From Grimontia kaedaensis (lineage in GTDB: Bacteria > Pseudomonadota > Gammaproteobacteria > Enterobacterales > Vibrionaceae): DNA of 64,000 bases. The stretch is taken from NCBI RefSeq assembly GCF_023746615.1, contig NZ_CP082275.1, forward strand, positions 2,604,001 to 2,668,000, given 5' to 3'. This document shows, piece by piece, positions 8,783-17,660 of this stretch (its first letter is position 1; each line of letters starts with the position of its first letter). The notes under the pieces were generated by a model that worked only from the letters and a program-made list of their open reading frames with translations, was not told the origin of the DNA and did not search any database. A program made the position numbers and the translations under genes.

Positions 8783-9747
8783 TACCAAGCCTCCTGATCA
8801 GAAAAACATGCGCGCAAACGTCCGTCAGCAAAAGGCGTCAGGATAGGAGATTCGCTCTTACAGCGGTCACCAACGCGATGGCAGCGGTCCTGATACGGAC
8901 AGCCCGGTGGCAGTTTCAGAAGGTTTGGCGGGTTGCCCGGAATCGTCGGTAGAATTTCACCTTCCGTATCCAGACGTGGAATCGCCTTCAATAGCCCTTC
9001 TGTGTATGGGTGGCTTGGCTTGTAAAAAATCTCATCGACTTTGCCATATTCCATGGTACGACCCGCGTACATGACCAGCACTTTGTCGCAAGAGCCGGCG
9101 ACGACGCCGAGGTCGTGGGTGATCATGATGATGGCGGTGTTGAACTCAGATTTAAGCTCGGTAAGCAGCTCCATGATCTGCGCCTGTACGGTCACATCAA
9201 GGGCTGTGGTTGGTTCATCAGCAATCAGCAGTTTTGGTCGGCACAGTAGCGCCATCGCAATCATCACACGCTGGCGCATACCGCCCGAGAATTCATGCGG
9301 GTACATGGTAATACGCTTACGCGCTTCTGGAATTTTCACCGCTTCCAACATGCGAACAGACTCTTCGAATGCTTCCGCTTTTCCCATGCCTTTGTGCAGC
9401 ATGAGTACTTCCATCAGCTGATCGCTGACTTTCATAAACGGATTCAAAGAAGTCATTGGATCCTGGAAAATCATCGCGATTTGTTCCGCGCGGATTTTGT
9501 TCAGTTCCTTCTCCGGAAGGTTCAGGATCTCATTACCTTCAAACTTTGCGCTGCCAGAAACAACGCCATTTTTCGCCAGCAAACCCATGATAGAGAACAC
9601 GGTCTGGCTTTTACCTGAACCCGACTCACCTACGATACCCAGCGTTTCACCACGGTCGAGTGAGAAGTTCAGATCGTTAACTGCGGTCACAGACCCATCC
9701 TGGGTTTTAAACTCTACGCGCAGATCTTTTACATCTAACAGGCTCAT
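8782..9747 (-). CDS. oppD: Oligopeptide ABC transporter ATP-binding protein OppD
   Basis: A 321-residue ATPase partner of OppF. It has Walker A GESGSGKSQ, signature FSGGMRQRVMIAMAL, Walker B LLIADEPTTALD and H-loop MITHDLGVV. The C-terminal PPGCPYQDRCHRVGDRC is the Cys-rich oligopeptide-transporter extension. It lies 9 bp after oppC and overlaps oppF. It is well conserved relative to E. coli OppD. Confidence 0.95.
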   Translation of the reverse strand: MSLLDVKDLRVEFKTQDGSVTAVNDLNFSLDRGETLGIVGESGSGKSQTVFSIMGLLAKNGVVSGSAKFEGNEILNLPEKELNKIRAEQIAMIFQDPMTSLNPFMKVSDQLMEVLMLHKGMGKAEAFEESVRMLEAVKIPEARKRITMYPHEFSGGMRQRVMIAMALLCRPKLLIADEPTTALDVTVQAQIMELLTELKSEFNTAIIMITHDLGVVAGSCDKVLVMYAGRTMEYGKVDEIFYKPSHPYTEGLLKAIPRLDTEGEILPTIPGNPPNLLKLPPGCPYQDRCHRVGDRCKSESPILTPFADGRLRACFSDQEAW

Positions 9748-9756
9748 ACTTCCTCC

Positions 9757-10671
9757 TTATCGATCCTTCGGATCCAGCGCGTCACGCAAACCATCACCCA
9801 CATAGTTAAAGCAAAGCAGTGTGGTGACCATAAACAGCGTTGGGAAAGCCAACTGCCAGATAGCCAGTTCCATGGTTTGGGAACCTTCCTGTAGCAGCGC
9901 GCCCCAGCTGGTCATTGGCTCTTGAACACCCAGGCCCAAGAAGCTCAGGAATGACTCAATCAGAATCATGGTTGGGATAAGCAGGGTTGAGTATACTGCA
10001 ACGATACCCAGCACGTTCGGTACGATATGACGGAGGATAATATTCTTAGTGCTAACACCACATACGTGTGCCGCTTCAATAAATTCCTTGTTACGCAAGC
10101 TGAGAGTCTGGCCACGTACGATGCGAGCCATATCCAGCCAGGCAATAGCACCGATAGCCACGAAAATCAGGAAAATGTTACGACCAAAGAAGGTCACAAG
10201 TACGATAACCAGGAACATAAACGGAATCGCATTCAGAATTTCCAGGATACGCATCATCACGCGGTCAGTACGACCACCAATATAGCCGGACGTTGCGCCG
10301 TAAATGGTACCAATCACAACAGCTACTAGAGCGCCCATCAGGCCTACCATCAAAGAGATCTGGCCACCAACCAAGGTACGCACATAGATGTCACGACCCA
10401 GCGCATCGGTACCAAAAATGTGGCCTTCTTCGCCGAAAGACGGCGCAGCGTGCATTGCATACCAATCGGTATCGTCGAAAGTGTAAGCCGCAAACATTGG
10501 GCCAATCAATACCCATGCCGTGATACACATCAGGATGAACAGACTGGTCATTGCAGCTTTGTTACGCATGAATCGGATACGCGCATCTTGCCAAAGGCTT
10601 CGACCCTCTACTTCCAGCTTCGCCGAGAAATTTTCGATAGCTTCGTTATTTTCTTCTCTTTTTAAAATCAT
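9757..10671 (-). CDS. oppC: Oligopeptide ABC transporter permease OppC
   Basis: An inner-membrane permease of 304 residues. Its N-terminal cytoplasmic segment ENFSAKLEVEGRSLWQDA matches E. coli OppC closely. Six predicted membrane spans begin near residue 38. The EAA loop that contacts the ATPases is EAAHVCGVSTKNIILRHIVP. The C terminus GDGLRDALDPKDR is diagnostic of OppC. The gap to oppB is 10 bp, within one operon. Confidence 0.95.
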   Translation of the reverse strand: MILKREENNEAIENFSAKLEVEGRSLWQDARIRFMRNKAAMTSLFILMCITAWVLIGPMFAAYTFDDTDWYAMHAAPSFGEEGHIFGTDALGRDIYVRTLVGGQISLMVGLMGALVAVVIGTIYGATSGYIGGRTDRVMMRILEILNAIPFMFLVIVLVTFFGRNIFLIFVAIGAIAWLDMARIVRGQTLSLRNKEFIEAAHVCGVSTKNIILRHIVPNVLGIVAVYSTLLIPTMILIESFLSFLGLGVQEPMTSWGALLQEGSQTMELAIWQLAFPTLFMVTTLLCFNYVGDGLRDALDPKDR

Positions 10672-10681
10672 GATTCAAACC

Positions 10682-11605
10682 TCAATAACGAATCTTCGGA
10701 TCCAGCCACGCCAGAAGAATATCGACGATAGCGTTGAAGATAATAAACAGCGCACCAATCAGGATGGTGACCCCCAAAACCAGCGAGTAATCACGGTTGA
10801 ACGCTGCGTTAACGAACAGTTTTCCGATCCCCGGCAGACCAAAGATGGTTTCGATAACCACCGAACCAGTGATGATGCCCACGAACGCAGGCCCCATGTA
10901 AGAGACCACTGGCAGTAGCGCTGGACGCAGAGCGTGTTTGATAACGATGTATCTCATGCTTAGGCCTTTCGCTTTCGCGGTTCGGATAAAGTTACTGTTT
11001 AAGGTTTCAATCATGCTGCCACGAGTAATACGGGCAAACGTTGCGATATACAGGAACGACATGGCGACAATCGGCAGAATCATGTACTGGATTGCACCGC
11101 CATTCCAACCACCAGCAGGGAACCATCCAAGACCGATGGAAAAGATATAGATCAGTACTGGGGCAAGAACGAAAGACGGCAACACAACCCCAAACATCGA
11201 CGTGGACATGATGAGATAGTCCACCCAACTGTTTTGCCGCAATGCAGCGATGGTGCCGATAGTGACCCCGATGATGACGGTCACAATGAATGCATAGAAA
11301 CCTACTTTTGCAGAAACAGGCAGTGCAGAGGCGATCAGTTCGTTGACGGTATAGTCTTTGTATTTAAAGGAAGGACCGAAGTCACCGCGCAGTACCACGT
11401 TGCCAAGATAGGTGGTGTATTGCTCAAATAACGGCTTATCCAGTCCGTATTTGGCATTAATGTTTTGCATTACCTCTTGAGGCAAAGTTTTTTCCGAAGA
11501 AAAGGGATTTCCGGGCGCGAAACGCATTAAAAAGAAGGAAATCGTAATCAATACCAAAAGTGTTGGTATCGCTTCCAGTGTACGAGTCAAAATCAATCTA
11601 AACAT
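10682..11605 (-). CDS. oppB: Oligopeptide ABC transporter permease OppB
   Basis: A 307-residue inner-membrane permease that pairs with OppC. It starts MFRLILTRTLEAIPTLLVL, a typical first membrane helix. The motif FAPGNPFSSEK follows in the periplasmic loop, and the EAA motif is RTAKAKGLSMRYIVIKHALRPALLP. The end ILLAWLDPKIRY matches the family. A hairpin with a T run separates it from oppA, so oppB-F may be expressed at a lower level than oppA. Confidence 0.95.
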   Translation of the reverse strand: MFRLILTRTLEAIPTLLVLITISFFLMRFAPGNPFSSEKTLPQEVMQNINAKYGLDKPLFEQYTTYLGNVVLRGDFGPSFKYKDYTVNELIASALPVSAKVGFYAFIVTVIIGVTIGTIAALRQNSWVDYLIMSTSMFGVVLPSFVLAPVLIYIFSIGLGWFPAGGWNGGAIQYMILPIVAMSFLYIATFARITRGSMIETLNSNFIRTAKAKGLSMRYIVIKHALRPALLPVVSYMGPAFVGIITGSVVIETIFGLPGIGKLFVNAAFNRDYSLVLGVTILIGALFIIFNAIVDILLAWLDPKIRY

Positions 11606-11626
11606 AAAGCATCCTACTTATGTTCG

Positions 11627-11662
11627 AAAAAACATGCGCCTGTAGCTTGGCCACAGACGCAT
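11627..11662 (-). terminator. Intercistronic attenuator-like hairpin between oppA and oppB
   Basis: On the minus strand a long imperfect stem (ATGCG-CTGT paired with ACAG-CGCAT, 11634-11662) is followed by GTTTTTT. Placed between a binding-protein gene and its permease genes, it probably causes partial termination or protects the oppA mRNA 3' end. Confidence 0.7.
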
Positions 11663-11677
11663 GGAGTAGCGCTATTA

Positions 11678-13318
11678 TTATTCTGCGATGATAAACATAT
11701 CTTTCGAGTAGATATTGTCTTGCGGGTTCTGGTCTGGGTAGCCACCTACCTGCGTTCCAACCAAGCGAGGTTGCACGTATTGGTAAATCGGTGCGATTGG
11801 CATATCTTGAGCCAGCTGCGCTTCAGCAATAGCGTAGTATCCATTACGCTCAGCTTCATCTTTCGCCACACGGATAGCATCGCTCATCGCTTTATCAAAT
11901 ACTTCACTTGAGTATTTCTGGTCGTTTGAACCGTTCTCAGTCATCGCGATAACCAGGAAAGTAGACGCTTCGTTGTAATCCGCGCACCAACCTGCACGAC
12001 GAACATCAAAGTTGCCTTGCTTGCTGCTATCCAGGTACGTTTTCCACTCTTGGTTTTCAAGCGTTACGTTAACAAAGTTACCCAGAGATTTTTTCCACAT
12101 AGACTGAATCGCTACTGCAATTTTCTTGTGGTTTTCGCTGGTGTTATACAGAAGCGTGAAATCCAACGGGTTACCTGAACCGAAGCCTGCATCTGCCAGC
12201 AGCTTCTGAGCCTCGGCGATACGCTCTTTCTGCGTCATCTTCGCGTACTCAGGTGCTTCAGGAGCAAAACCAGTAATACCGCTATGAGTCAAAGCGTAAG
12301 CAGGTTTCTGGCCTTGACCAAGAATCGCTTTAGTGATGATGTCACGGTCGATGGTGTACGACAGTGCCTTACGGACACGTACATCATCAAAAGGTGGCTT
12401 CTGGGTATTGAAGCCGTAGTAATAAGTACACAGGCTTGGAGAAACGACTACGTTGTCTGGGTACTGCTTCGCCAGACGACGGAACTGCTCGTTAGGCACT
12501 TCATATGTGATATCGATTTCGCCAGACAGGAAGCGGTTCATTTCAGCATTCTGGTTTTCGATTGGCAGGAAAGTCACCTGATCAAGAACAGTGTCTTTGT
12601 TGTCCCAGTAGTTTTCGTTGCGCTCAAGAACGATCTTCTCGTTCACCACCCAGTCAGACAGAACAAATGCACCGTTGCCCACGAAGTTACCAGGCTTAGT
12701 CCAAGAATCACCGTGTTTCTCAACCGTACCCTTGTGAACCGGGTACATAGTGGTATGAGCCATCATCTTAACGAAGTAAGGCAAAGGAACATCAGTTTCG
12801 ATTACCAGGGTTTGGTCATCAATCGCTTTAACACCCAGCTCTTCAATCGATTTTTTCCCGGCGATAATGTCCTTCGCGCCTTTCATCTGGGTTTTTTCGA
12901 TGTACCAAGCGTAAGGAGACGCGGTGTTTGGATCAACGACACGCTTAAAGCTGTATTCGAAATCATGCGCCGTAATTGGGTCACCATTGGACCACTTCGC
13001 GTCTTTACGGATTTTGAAAGTGAACGTCTTGTTGTCTTCAGTGCTCCATGACTCAGCAACACCTGGGATGGTGTTACCAACGGCATCCTGAATGACCAGA
13101 CCTTCCATCAGGTCACGCAATACATGAGACTCAGGCACACCTTCTACTTTGTGTGGGTCAAGAGACGCCACTTCAGTACCGTTACCACGAACGAGCTCTT
13201 GCTTAGGTGACAGTTTCACACCGGCAGGTACATCGGCTGCAGTCGCAGTGAAAGAGGTGGCGGCTACTGCCATACCAGCGCTAAGCAACAGCGCCTGAGT
13301 GATTTTGTTCTTATACAT
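11678..13318 (-). CDS. oppA: Periplasmic oligopeptide-binding protein OppA
   Basis: A 546-residue solute-binding protein of the SBP_bac_5 family. The signal peptide covers about residues 1-27, with cleavage after TATA-A. The mature region begins ADVPAGVKLSPKQELVRGNGTE and shows family motifs such as GVAESWS and YSFKRVVDPNTASPYAW. Later come VRKALSYTIDRD and RRAGWCADYNEASTFL, which contribute to the peptide pocket. GGAG lies just before the ATG. It heads the oppABCDF operon. Its leader contains a seven-codon-scale short reading frame (ATG GAT ... TAA) close to the start. Confidence 0.96.
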   Translation of the reverse strand: MYKNKITQALLLSAGMAVAATSFTATAADVPAGVKLSPKQELVRGNGTEVASLDPHKVEGVPESHVLRDLMEGLVIQDAVGNTIPGVAESWSTEDNKTFTFKIRKDAKWSNGDPITAHDFEYSFKRVVDPNTASPYAWYIEKTQMKGAKDIIAGKKSIEELGVKAIDDQTLVIETDVPLPYFVKMMAHTTMYPVHKGTVEKHGDSWTKPGNFVGNGAFVLSDWVVNEKIVLERNENYWDNKDTVLDQVTFLPIENQNAEMNRFLSGEIDITYEVPNEQFRRLAKQYPDNVVVSPSLCTYYYGFNTQKPPFDDVRVRKALSYTIDRDIITKAILGQGQKPAYALTHSGITGFAPEAPEYAKMTQKERIAEAQKLLADAGFGSGNPLDFTLLYNTSENHKKIAVAIQSMWKKSLGNFVNVTLENQEWKTYLDSSKQGNFDVRRAGWCADYNEASTFLVIAMTENGSNDQKYSSEVFDKAMSDAIRVAKDEAERNGYYAIAEAQLAQDMPIAPIYQYVQPRLVGTQVGGYPDQNPQDNIYSKDMFIIAE

Positions 13319-13899
13319 GCAGATACTCCATTTTATCCTTCAGTTGCATCCATGACACTCTCCGCGACCATAAAACGGGAAGCGAATTAAGCTGCTTACC
13401 GCCACAAAATATAGGTGCTTTACGGAGAATTGTTTGGAACATTACCAAGCATCAAAGCAATTTGCCACAAAAACGACAAAAAAAGTCACATATATCTAAC
13501 ATAGCGAACATTATCAGCATCTATCACTATTTCATTGCACTGCATTGAACATATGCTTCACCTTCAGATGCAATCAAAGTGAAATATTGTAGATATCGCC
13601 TAAAAAGCATATTTTTTAAGCATTAAAGTCTGGTGTTATCGGTATCTTTTACAACAAAAATCGTTAATACCAGCCGTTTAAAAAACAATCAAAAGCGTAT
13701 TCATTCACTAACCATGAATAGAATTCACCCACCTCAAACCAACAAAAGATAACACCTAGCCTGGTAACTCACTGAAAAAAATCAATAATCCATTAATTTT
13801 ACAATTCGTTAAACTATTTTCACCGCATAACATAAGTGGTCAGTGGATAAATATTGGTCAATGTTGCGACCAAATATGTCGCACATTCGCGAAGGCAAT
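13319..13899. other. AT-rich upstream region of oppA, no gene seen
   Basis: About 580 bp rich in A and T, presumably holding the oppA promoter and leader. I see no convincing open reading frame, tRNA or repeat. On the minus strand a tiny frame (MDATEG then stop) precedes the oppA ribosome site. Its use is unproven. Confidence 0.5.
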
Positions 13900-13926
13900 A
13901 AAAAAGCCAGTTGGAATCAACTGGCC
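13900..13926 (-). terminator. Intrinsic terminator of the 52-codon mini-gene
   Basis: Stem GCCAGTTG (13906-13913) with CAACTGGC (13918-13925). On the minus strand it is followed by six T residues. It lies 22 bp past the mini-gene stop. Confidence 0.85.
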
Positions 13927-13947
13927 TATAAATGGAAATGAGCGGTT

Positions 13948-14106
13948 TTACTTTTGCTGATCTTGCGTTTGAAGAGGATCTTGGTCCGTACTTTTCTGCT
14001 CTTTGCCCTCAACAAGGGTTCCTGTGTTGCTCTCATTGATGTCGTCTGGCAGAACCTCTTGCAGCATCTGCCTCATCTTTTTATTGCTAATACGTCTATG
14101 TCCCAT
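13948..14106 (-). CDS. Small hypothetical protein (52 residues)
   Basis: I do not recognise this protein. The start ATG at 14106 has a near-perfect ribosome site AGGAGG eight bases upstream, which decides the start over an upstream in-frame codon. The product opens MGHRRISNKKMRQMLQEVLP, a short basic region probably helical. It ends in an acidic/polar tail rich in Asp, Gln, Lys and Thr. There is no signal peptide, Cys or membrane segment. It has its own terminator (13900-13926). A nested inverted repeat upstream (14164-14200: GCTGGT...ACCAGC around AACACA...TGTGTT) may be an operator or leader hairpin. Strong translation signals and a dedicated terminator make it likely real. Confidence 0.68.
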   Translation of the reverse strand: MGHRRISNKKMRQMLQEVLPDDINESNTGTLVEGKEQKSTDQDPLQTQDQQK

Positions 14107-14498
14107 TGTGATCCTCCTGATTGATTCATTCCACCATGGCACACTCAACTGCGGTGCACATTCGCTGGTTGATCAACACAGCTTTGTGTTATTTACCAGC
14201 AATAAAAGTGTAGCAAAGCCTACCCACTCACCCGCTCCACATTTGAAACAATGAGATAGCGAGCACGTAGGCGTCTAAAAACACTACAAATTATGATGTT
14301 TTAATAACGTACGGTAATAAAAAAATTGCTGGTTAGAATTTATTCGTTCTAATTAAAGATGTGACACAGATTAAATTGTGAAAGTCTTAAATATTGCGCA
14401 CTATGTCTCTGTACCGATGTAATGAAAGTTTGTTTTATCGGCACTGAGGTGCAACAACCAGAATCAATCAACAATTAAACAAAGAGACGATCACGAAA
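14107..14498. other. Divergent intergenic region between two mini-genes
   Basis: About 390 bp that should hold the promoters of both flanking mini-genes. The only clear structure is the nested inverted repeat at 14164-14200. No larger reading frame is supported. Confidence 0.45.
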
Positions 14499-14609
14499 AT
14501 GAGACCTGCCGGTTCCCAATCCAGACCTCTGTGCTCTCGCGTCCGACATGGCTTTATCCCTTCTGCCAAAAAGCAGGCAAACGAAGAAAAAGCAAAAGGC
14601 ACCCGTTGA
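14499..14609 (+). CDS. Candidate mini-protein (36 residues), basic
   Basis: A short reading frame starting MRPAGSQSRPLCSRVRHG and ending KGTR. It is rich in Arg, Lys, Ser and Pro and unlike any family I know. It is followed 22 bp later by a textbook intrinsic terminator (14632-14664), so a transcript of roughly 200 bases may end here. The ribosome site is weak (AGAGA about ten bases before ATG). It could instead be a small regulatory RNA or a leader peptide. It lies about 290 bp before the chitinase gene but is separated from it by the terminator. Confidence 0.45.
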   Translation: MRPAGSQSRPLCSRVRHGFIPSAKKQANEEKAKGTR

Positions 14610-14631
14610 TACACAGTTCATTATTTAAATG

Positions 14632-14664
14632 AATAACCTCTCTACCGAGAGGTTATTTTTTTTC
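14632..14664 (+). terminator. Intrinsic terminator downstream of the 36-codon mini-gene
   Basis: Perfect 11-bp stem AATAACCTCTC (14632-14642) / GAGAGGTTATT (14647-14657), loop TACC, then a run of T residues. It separates the mini-gene from the chitinase gene. Confidence 0.9.
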
Positions 14665-14901
14665 TGCAAACTTAATTCGTCAAGACGATAAAGTGTGCGA
14701 TTTTTGTGATGACCTGTTCAAAAACCACCCGCAATGTAACGAGCTCGTTACTTTTTTCTCTTCTACACCTCTAATTCCTTACCCTCTGATTTTGCTTTAA
14801 ATCCGTTTCTTACCAAGTATCAGGACAGAGTCAGCGTAGATTGGCTCATATTCACGCGATGAACAGATAATTCTCGCTATAAATTTTCGAGGGATATTAA
14901 G

Positions 14902-17418
14902 ATGAACAAACGGGCTTTTCTAAAGGGGCTACTCGCAGCCTCTATCGCCAGCGCTACCGCCGCGCCAGCCATGGCGGCACCTGGTGCCCCAATCATTTCA
15001 TGGATGGAAACCAACTTCGCCATCATTGAGGTGAACGATGCTGCCAGCGCATACAAAGATTTGGTGACGGTGAAACCTTACGCGGAAGTTCCAGTCACTT
15101 GGGACCGTTGGTCTGGTGAGCCAGGAGATACTTGGCGCGTATTGCTTAACGGTGAAGTCGCCCATGAGGCAAGCGTGGCTCCTGCAGCCAGCCAGAAAGA
15201 ATCAACGATTCTTCAGGTTGCTAAAGGCGGCAAATACGACATGGTCGTGGAGCTTTGTAGTGGCACAGGTGCAGATCAAGCGTGTACCAAGAGTGATCCA
15301 AAACAAATCCTGGTAGCGGACACTGACGGTAGTCACCTTGATCCATTGCCAATGAATGTTGACCCTAACAACGGCAACTACACTACACCAGCTAACACTG
15401 TCATGGGCGCATACTTTGTTGAGTGGGGCGTTTACGGTCGCAAATTCCCTGTAGACAAGATTCCAGCGCAAAATCTTACCCACATTATTTATGGTTTCGT
15501 GCCAATTTGTGGCAATAACCCATCTCTTGATGATGGTCCTCTGGCCGCTCTGAACCGTGCGTGTGCCGGTTTGCCTGATTACGAAGTTGTCATTCACGAT
15601 CCATGGGCGGCGGTTCAAATGCCTCACCCACAATCAGGTCAAAGCCACTCTTCCTCTTATAAAGGTACTTACGGCCAGATCATGGCGCTTAAACAGCGTT
15701 ACCCTGACCTGAAAATCCTTCCTTCTATCGGCGGCTGGACGCTGTCTGACCCATTCTATGAGTTTGGCGATAAAGCCAAGCGTGACAAGTTTGTCGCTTC
15801 TGTGAAGAAATTCCTGCAAACCTGGAAGTTCTATGACGGTGTTGATATCGACTGGGAATACCCAGGTGGCTCAGGCGCAAACCCTAACCTCGGCGACCCA
15901 GCGAAAGATGGCGACACTTACGCAATCCTGATGCAAGAACTGCGCGCAATGCTGGATGACCTTTCTGCTGAAACTGGTCGCACGTACGAACTGACTTCTG
16001 CAGTTGGTGTAGGCTACGACAAGATTCGAGACGTTAACTATGTAGATGCTGTTCCTTACATGGATTACATCTTCGCCATGACTTACGACTACTACGGTGG
16101 TTGGAACAACGTTGTGGGTCACCAAGCAGCATTGGACTGTGGCAGCCACATGTCTGCTGACGAGTGTGCAGGTAAAGGTGTTGATGCAGATGGTAAACCA
16201 CGTAAAGGCCCTGCATACACAACGAAAAACGGCGTAAACCTACTGCTTGAAAAAGGTGTTCCACCTGAGAAACTGGTTATTGGCGCAGCTATGTACGGCC
16301 GTGGTTGGACAGGTGTAACTGAAGCCAGCATGTCAGATCCAACTAACCCAATGACGGGTGTAGGTAACGGTAAAATTGCGGGTTCTTGGGAAGCAGGCGT
16401 TATCGATTACAAAGATATCGTGACTGACTACGAGAATAAAGCAGGTGTTGTTCTGGGCTATGACGAACAAGCTGAAGCACCATGGGCTTGGGATCCATCA
16501 AACGGTGACCTTGTCACATACGACAACAAACGCTCTGTTATGGCTAAAGGTGCCTACGTTCGTCAAAACAACTTCGCTGGTCTGTTTGCTTGGGAAATCG
16601 ATGCAGACAACGGTGATATTCTGAACGCAATGCAAGAGTCGCTTGCGGGTGACCCAGTTGACCCTGTTAACAAAGCACCTGTAGCCAATGCTGGCGCTGA
16701 TGTTACCGTTAACGCAGCAGATGCTGTAACACTTGATGGCTCAGCGTCGAAAGATACTGACGGACAAGTTGTTTCATACAGCTGGAAGCAAACCTCAGGT
16801 CCTTCAGTTGCATTGACTGATGCAAGCACTGCAACCGCATCTGCTGATATTCCAGCAGTCACTGCAGATACCCAGTTCGTGTTCTCACTGACAGTGACCG
16901 ACAATAAAGGCGCAACTGCGACCGATACTGTTGTGGTAACTGCGAAAGCAAAAGTTATTGATCCAGTCAACGAAGCACCTGTAGCCGCGCTGACGGCACC
17001 AGCTAATGCTAATGCAGGTGATGTTGTTCTGGTCGATGCCAGCGGTTCAAGCGACGCAAACAATGATGCACTTACCTATACTTGGGATGTTCCAGCGGGT
17101 GTAACTGCAACACAAAACGGCGCTTCACTGACTTTCACTGCTGGTAGCTACTCAGTGGATACAACACTGACCTTCTCTGTGACAGTATCAGATGGCAAGC
17201 TGACCGACTCTGCAACCGTATCGGTTGTCGTAGCGAAAGATGAACCTGTAGTGACTTGTCCTAACGCTTGGGCTGAAGGTACTGTTTACAACTCAGGTGA
17301 CGTTGTGACTCATAAAGGTGTTGAGTACTCTGCCAAGTGGTGGACCACCAACGAAGAACCTGGCACAACTGGTCAATGGGGTGTTTGGAAAGAACTGGGC
17401 GCAGCAAGCTGCCAGTAA
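14902..17418 (+). CDS. chiA: Secreted GH18 chitinase, ChiA type, with two PKD-like and one chitin-binding domain
   Basis: An 838-residue exported endochitinase. The signal peptide is residues 1-25 (ends AMA). The ChiA N-terminal Fn3-like domain covers about 26-140. The GH18 barrel (about 160-585) carries DGVDIDWE (312-319), with E319 as the acid/base catalyst. Other barrel motifs are KILPSIGGWTLS and FAMTYDYYGGW. Two Ig-like PKD repeats follow (about 590-680 and 690-785), each opening with AP-A/V and containing a D-G/A-S-x-S-x-D core. The C-terminal CBM5/12 domain (about 790-838) has WAEGTVYNSGDVV and aromatic WW residues. The order and length match Vibrio ChiA (about 850 residues). It is monocistronic. 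It probably degrades chitin for use as carbon and nitrogen, and may matter for surface colonisation. Confidence 0.95.
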   Translation: MNKRAFLKGLLAASIASATAAPAMAAPGAPIISWMETNFAIIEVNDAASAYKDLVTVKPYAEVPVTWDRWSGEPGDTWRVLLNGEVAHEASVAPAASQKESTILQVAKGGKYDMVVELCSGTGADQACTKSDPKQILVADTDGSHLDPLPMNVDPNNGNYTTPANTVMGAYFVEWGVYGRKFPVDKIPAQNLTHIIYGFVPICGNNPSLDDGPLAALNRACAGLPDYEVVIHDPWAAVQMPHPQSGQSHSSSYKGTYGQIMALKQRYPDLKILPSIGGWTLSDPFYEFGDKAKRDKFVASVKKFLQTWKFYDGVDIDWEYPGGSGANPNLGDPAKDGDTYAILMQELRAMLDDLSAETGRTYELTSAVGVGYDKIRDVNYVDAVPYMDYIFAMTYDYYGGWNNVVGHQAALDCGSHMSADECAGKGVDADGKPRKGPAYTTKNGVNLLLEKGVPPEKLVIGAAMYGRGWTGVTEASMSDPTNPMTGVGNGKIAGSWEAGVIDYKDIVTDYENKAGVVLGYDEQAEAPWAWDPSNGDLVTYDNKRSVMAKGAYVRQNNFAGLFAWEIDADNGDILNAMQESLAGDPVDPVNKAPVANAGADVTVNAADAVTLDGSASKDTDGQVVSYSWKQTSGPSVALTDASTATASADIPAVTADTQFVFSLTVTDNKGATATDTVVVTAKAKVIDPVNEAPVAALTAPANANAGDVVLVDASGSSDANNDALTYTWDVPAGVTATQNGASLTFTAGSYSVDTTLTFSVTVSDGKLTDSATVSVVVAKDEPVVTCPNAWAEGTVYNSGDVVTHKGVEYSAKWWTTNEEPGTTGQWGVWKELGAASCQ

Positions 17419-17444
17419 TCTAAACCTCTACCAACTAGAACGAC

Positions 17445-17472
17445 AAAGGGATGCAGATGCATCCCTTTCTTT
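17445..17472 (+). terminator. Intrinsic terminator after the chitinase gene
   Basis: Stem AAAGGGATGC (17445-17454) with GCATCCCTTT (17459-17468), loop AGAT, then CTTTGTTT. Confidence 0.85.
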
Positions 17473-17494
17473 GTTTCGGTGAAACCTGAAAGAA

Positions 17495-17655
17495 ATACCA
17501 ATCACAGTAGATAGGTGATCAGAAATAGCGCAGGGAATTGCTCGAGAACAAGGCGGAAAATTTCGATAAGTAGTTATTCTACAATCAAATTTTTCAACGC
17601 AATTATCGAGCATTTAAACAAGCTAGGATGAGCAGATATTTACTACGATTGGTAT
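17495..17655. mobile_element. MITE-like non-coding element (161 bp)
   Basis: Ends are inverted copies ATACCAATC (17495-17503) and GATTGGTAT (17647-17655), with further imperfect pairing inward. The interior has no credible gene and contains phrases such as GGTGATCAGAAATAGCGC and CAATTATCGAGCATT. From memory these recur in intergenic regions of Vibrio and Shewanella genomes. It lies only 5 bp downstream of the moaE stop, between convergent chiA and moaE. It is probably mobilised in trans, and the transposase family is unknown. Confidence 0.75.
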
Positions 17656-17660
17656 AATAA

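Noticed and set aside
12284..13051. Open frame of 255 codons opposite oppA
   Set aside because: Antisense to a clear oppA; composition looks like a reverse-strand shadow and no start signal is present.
14690..14720. CRP site upstream of the chitinase gene
   Set aside because: Only one good half-site (TGTGA); the second half matches the consensus poorly.
17428..17613. Small minus-strand frame within the MITE-like element
   Set aside because: It spans the chiA terminator and element end, with no ribosome site and no family match.
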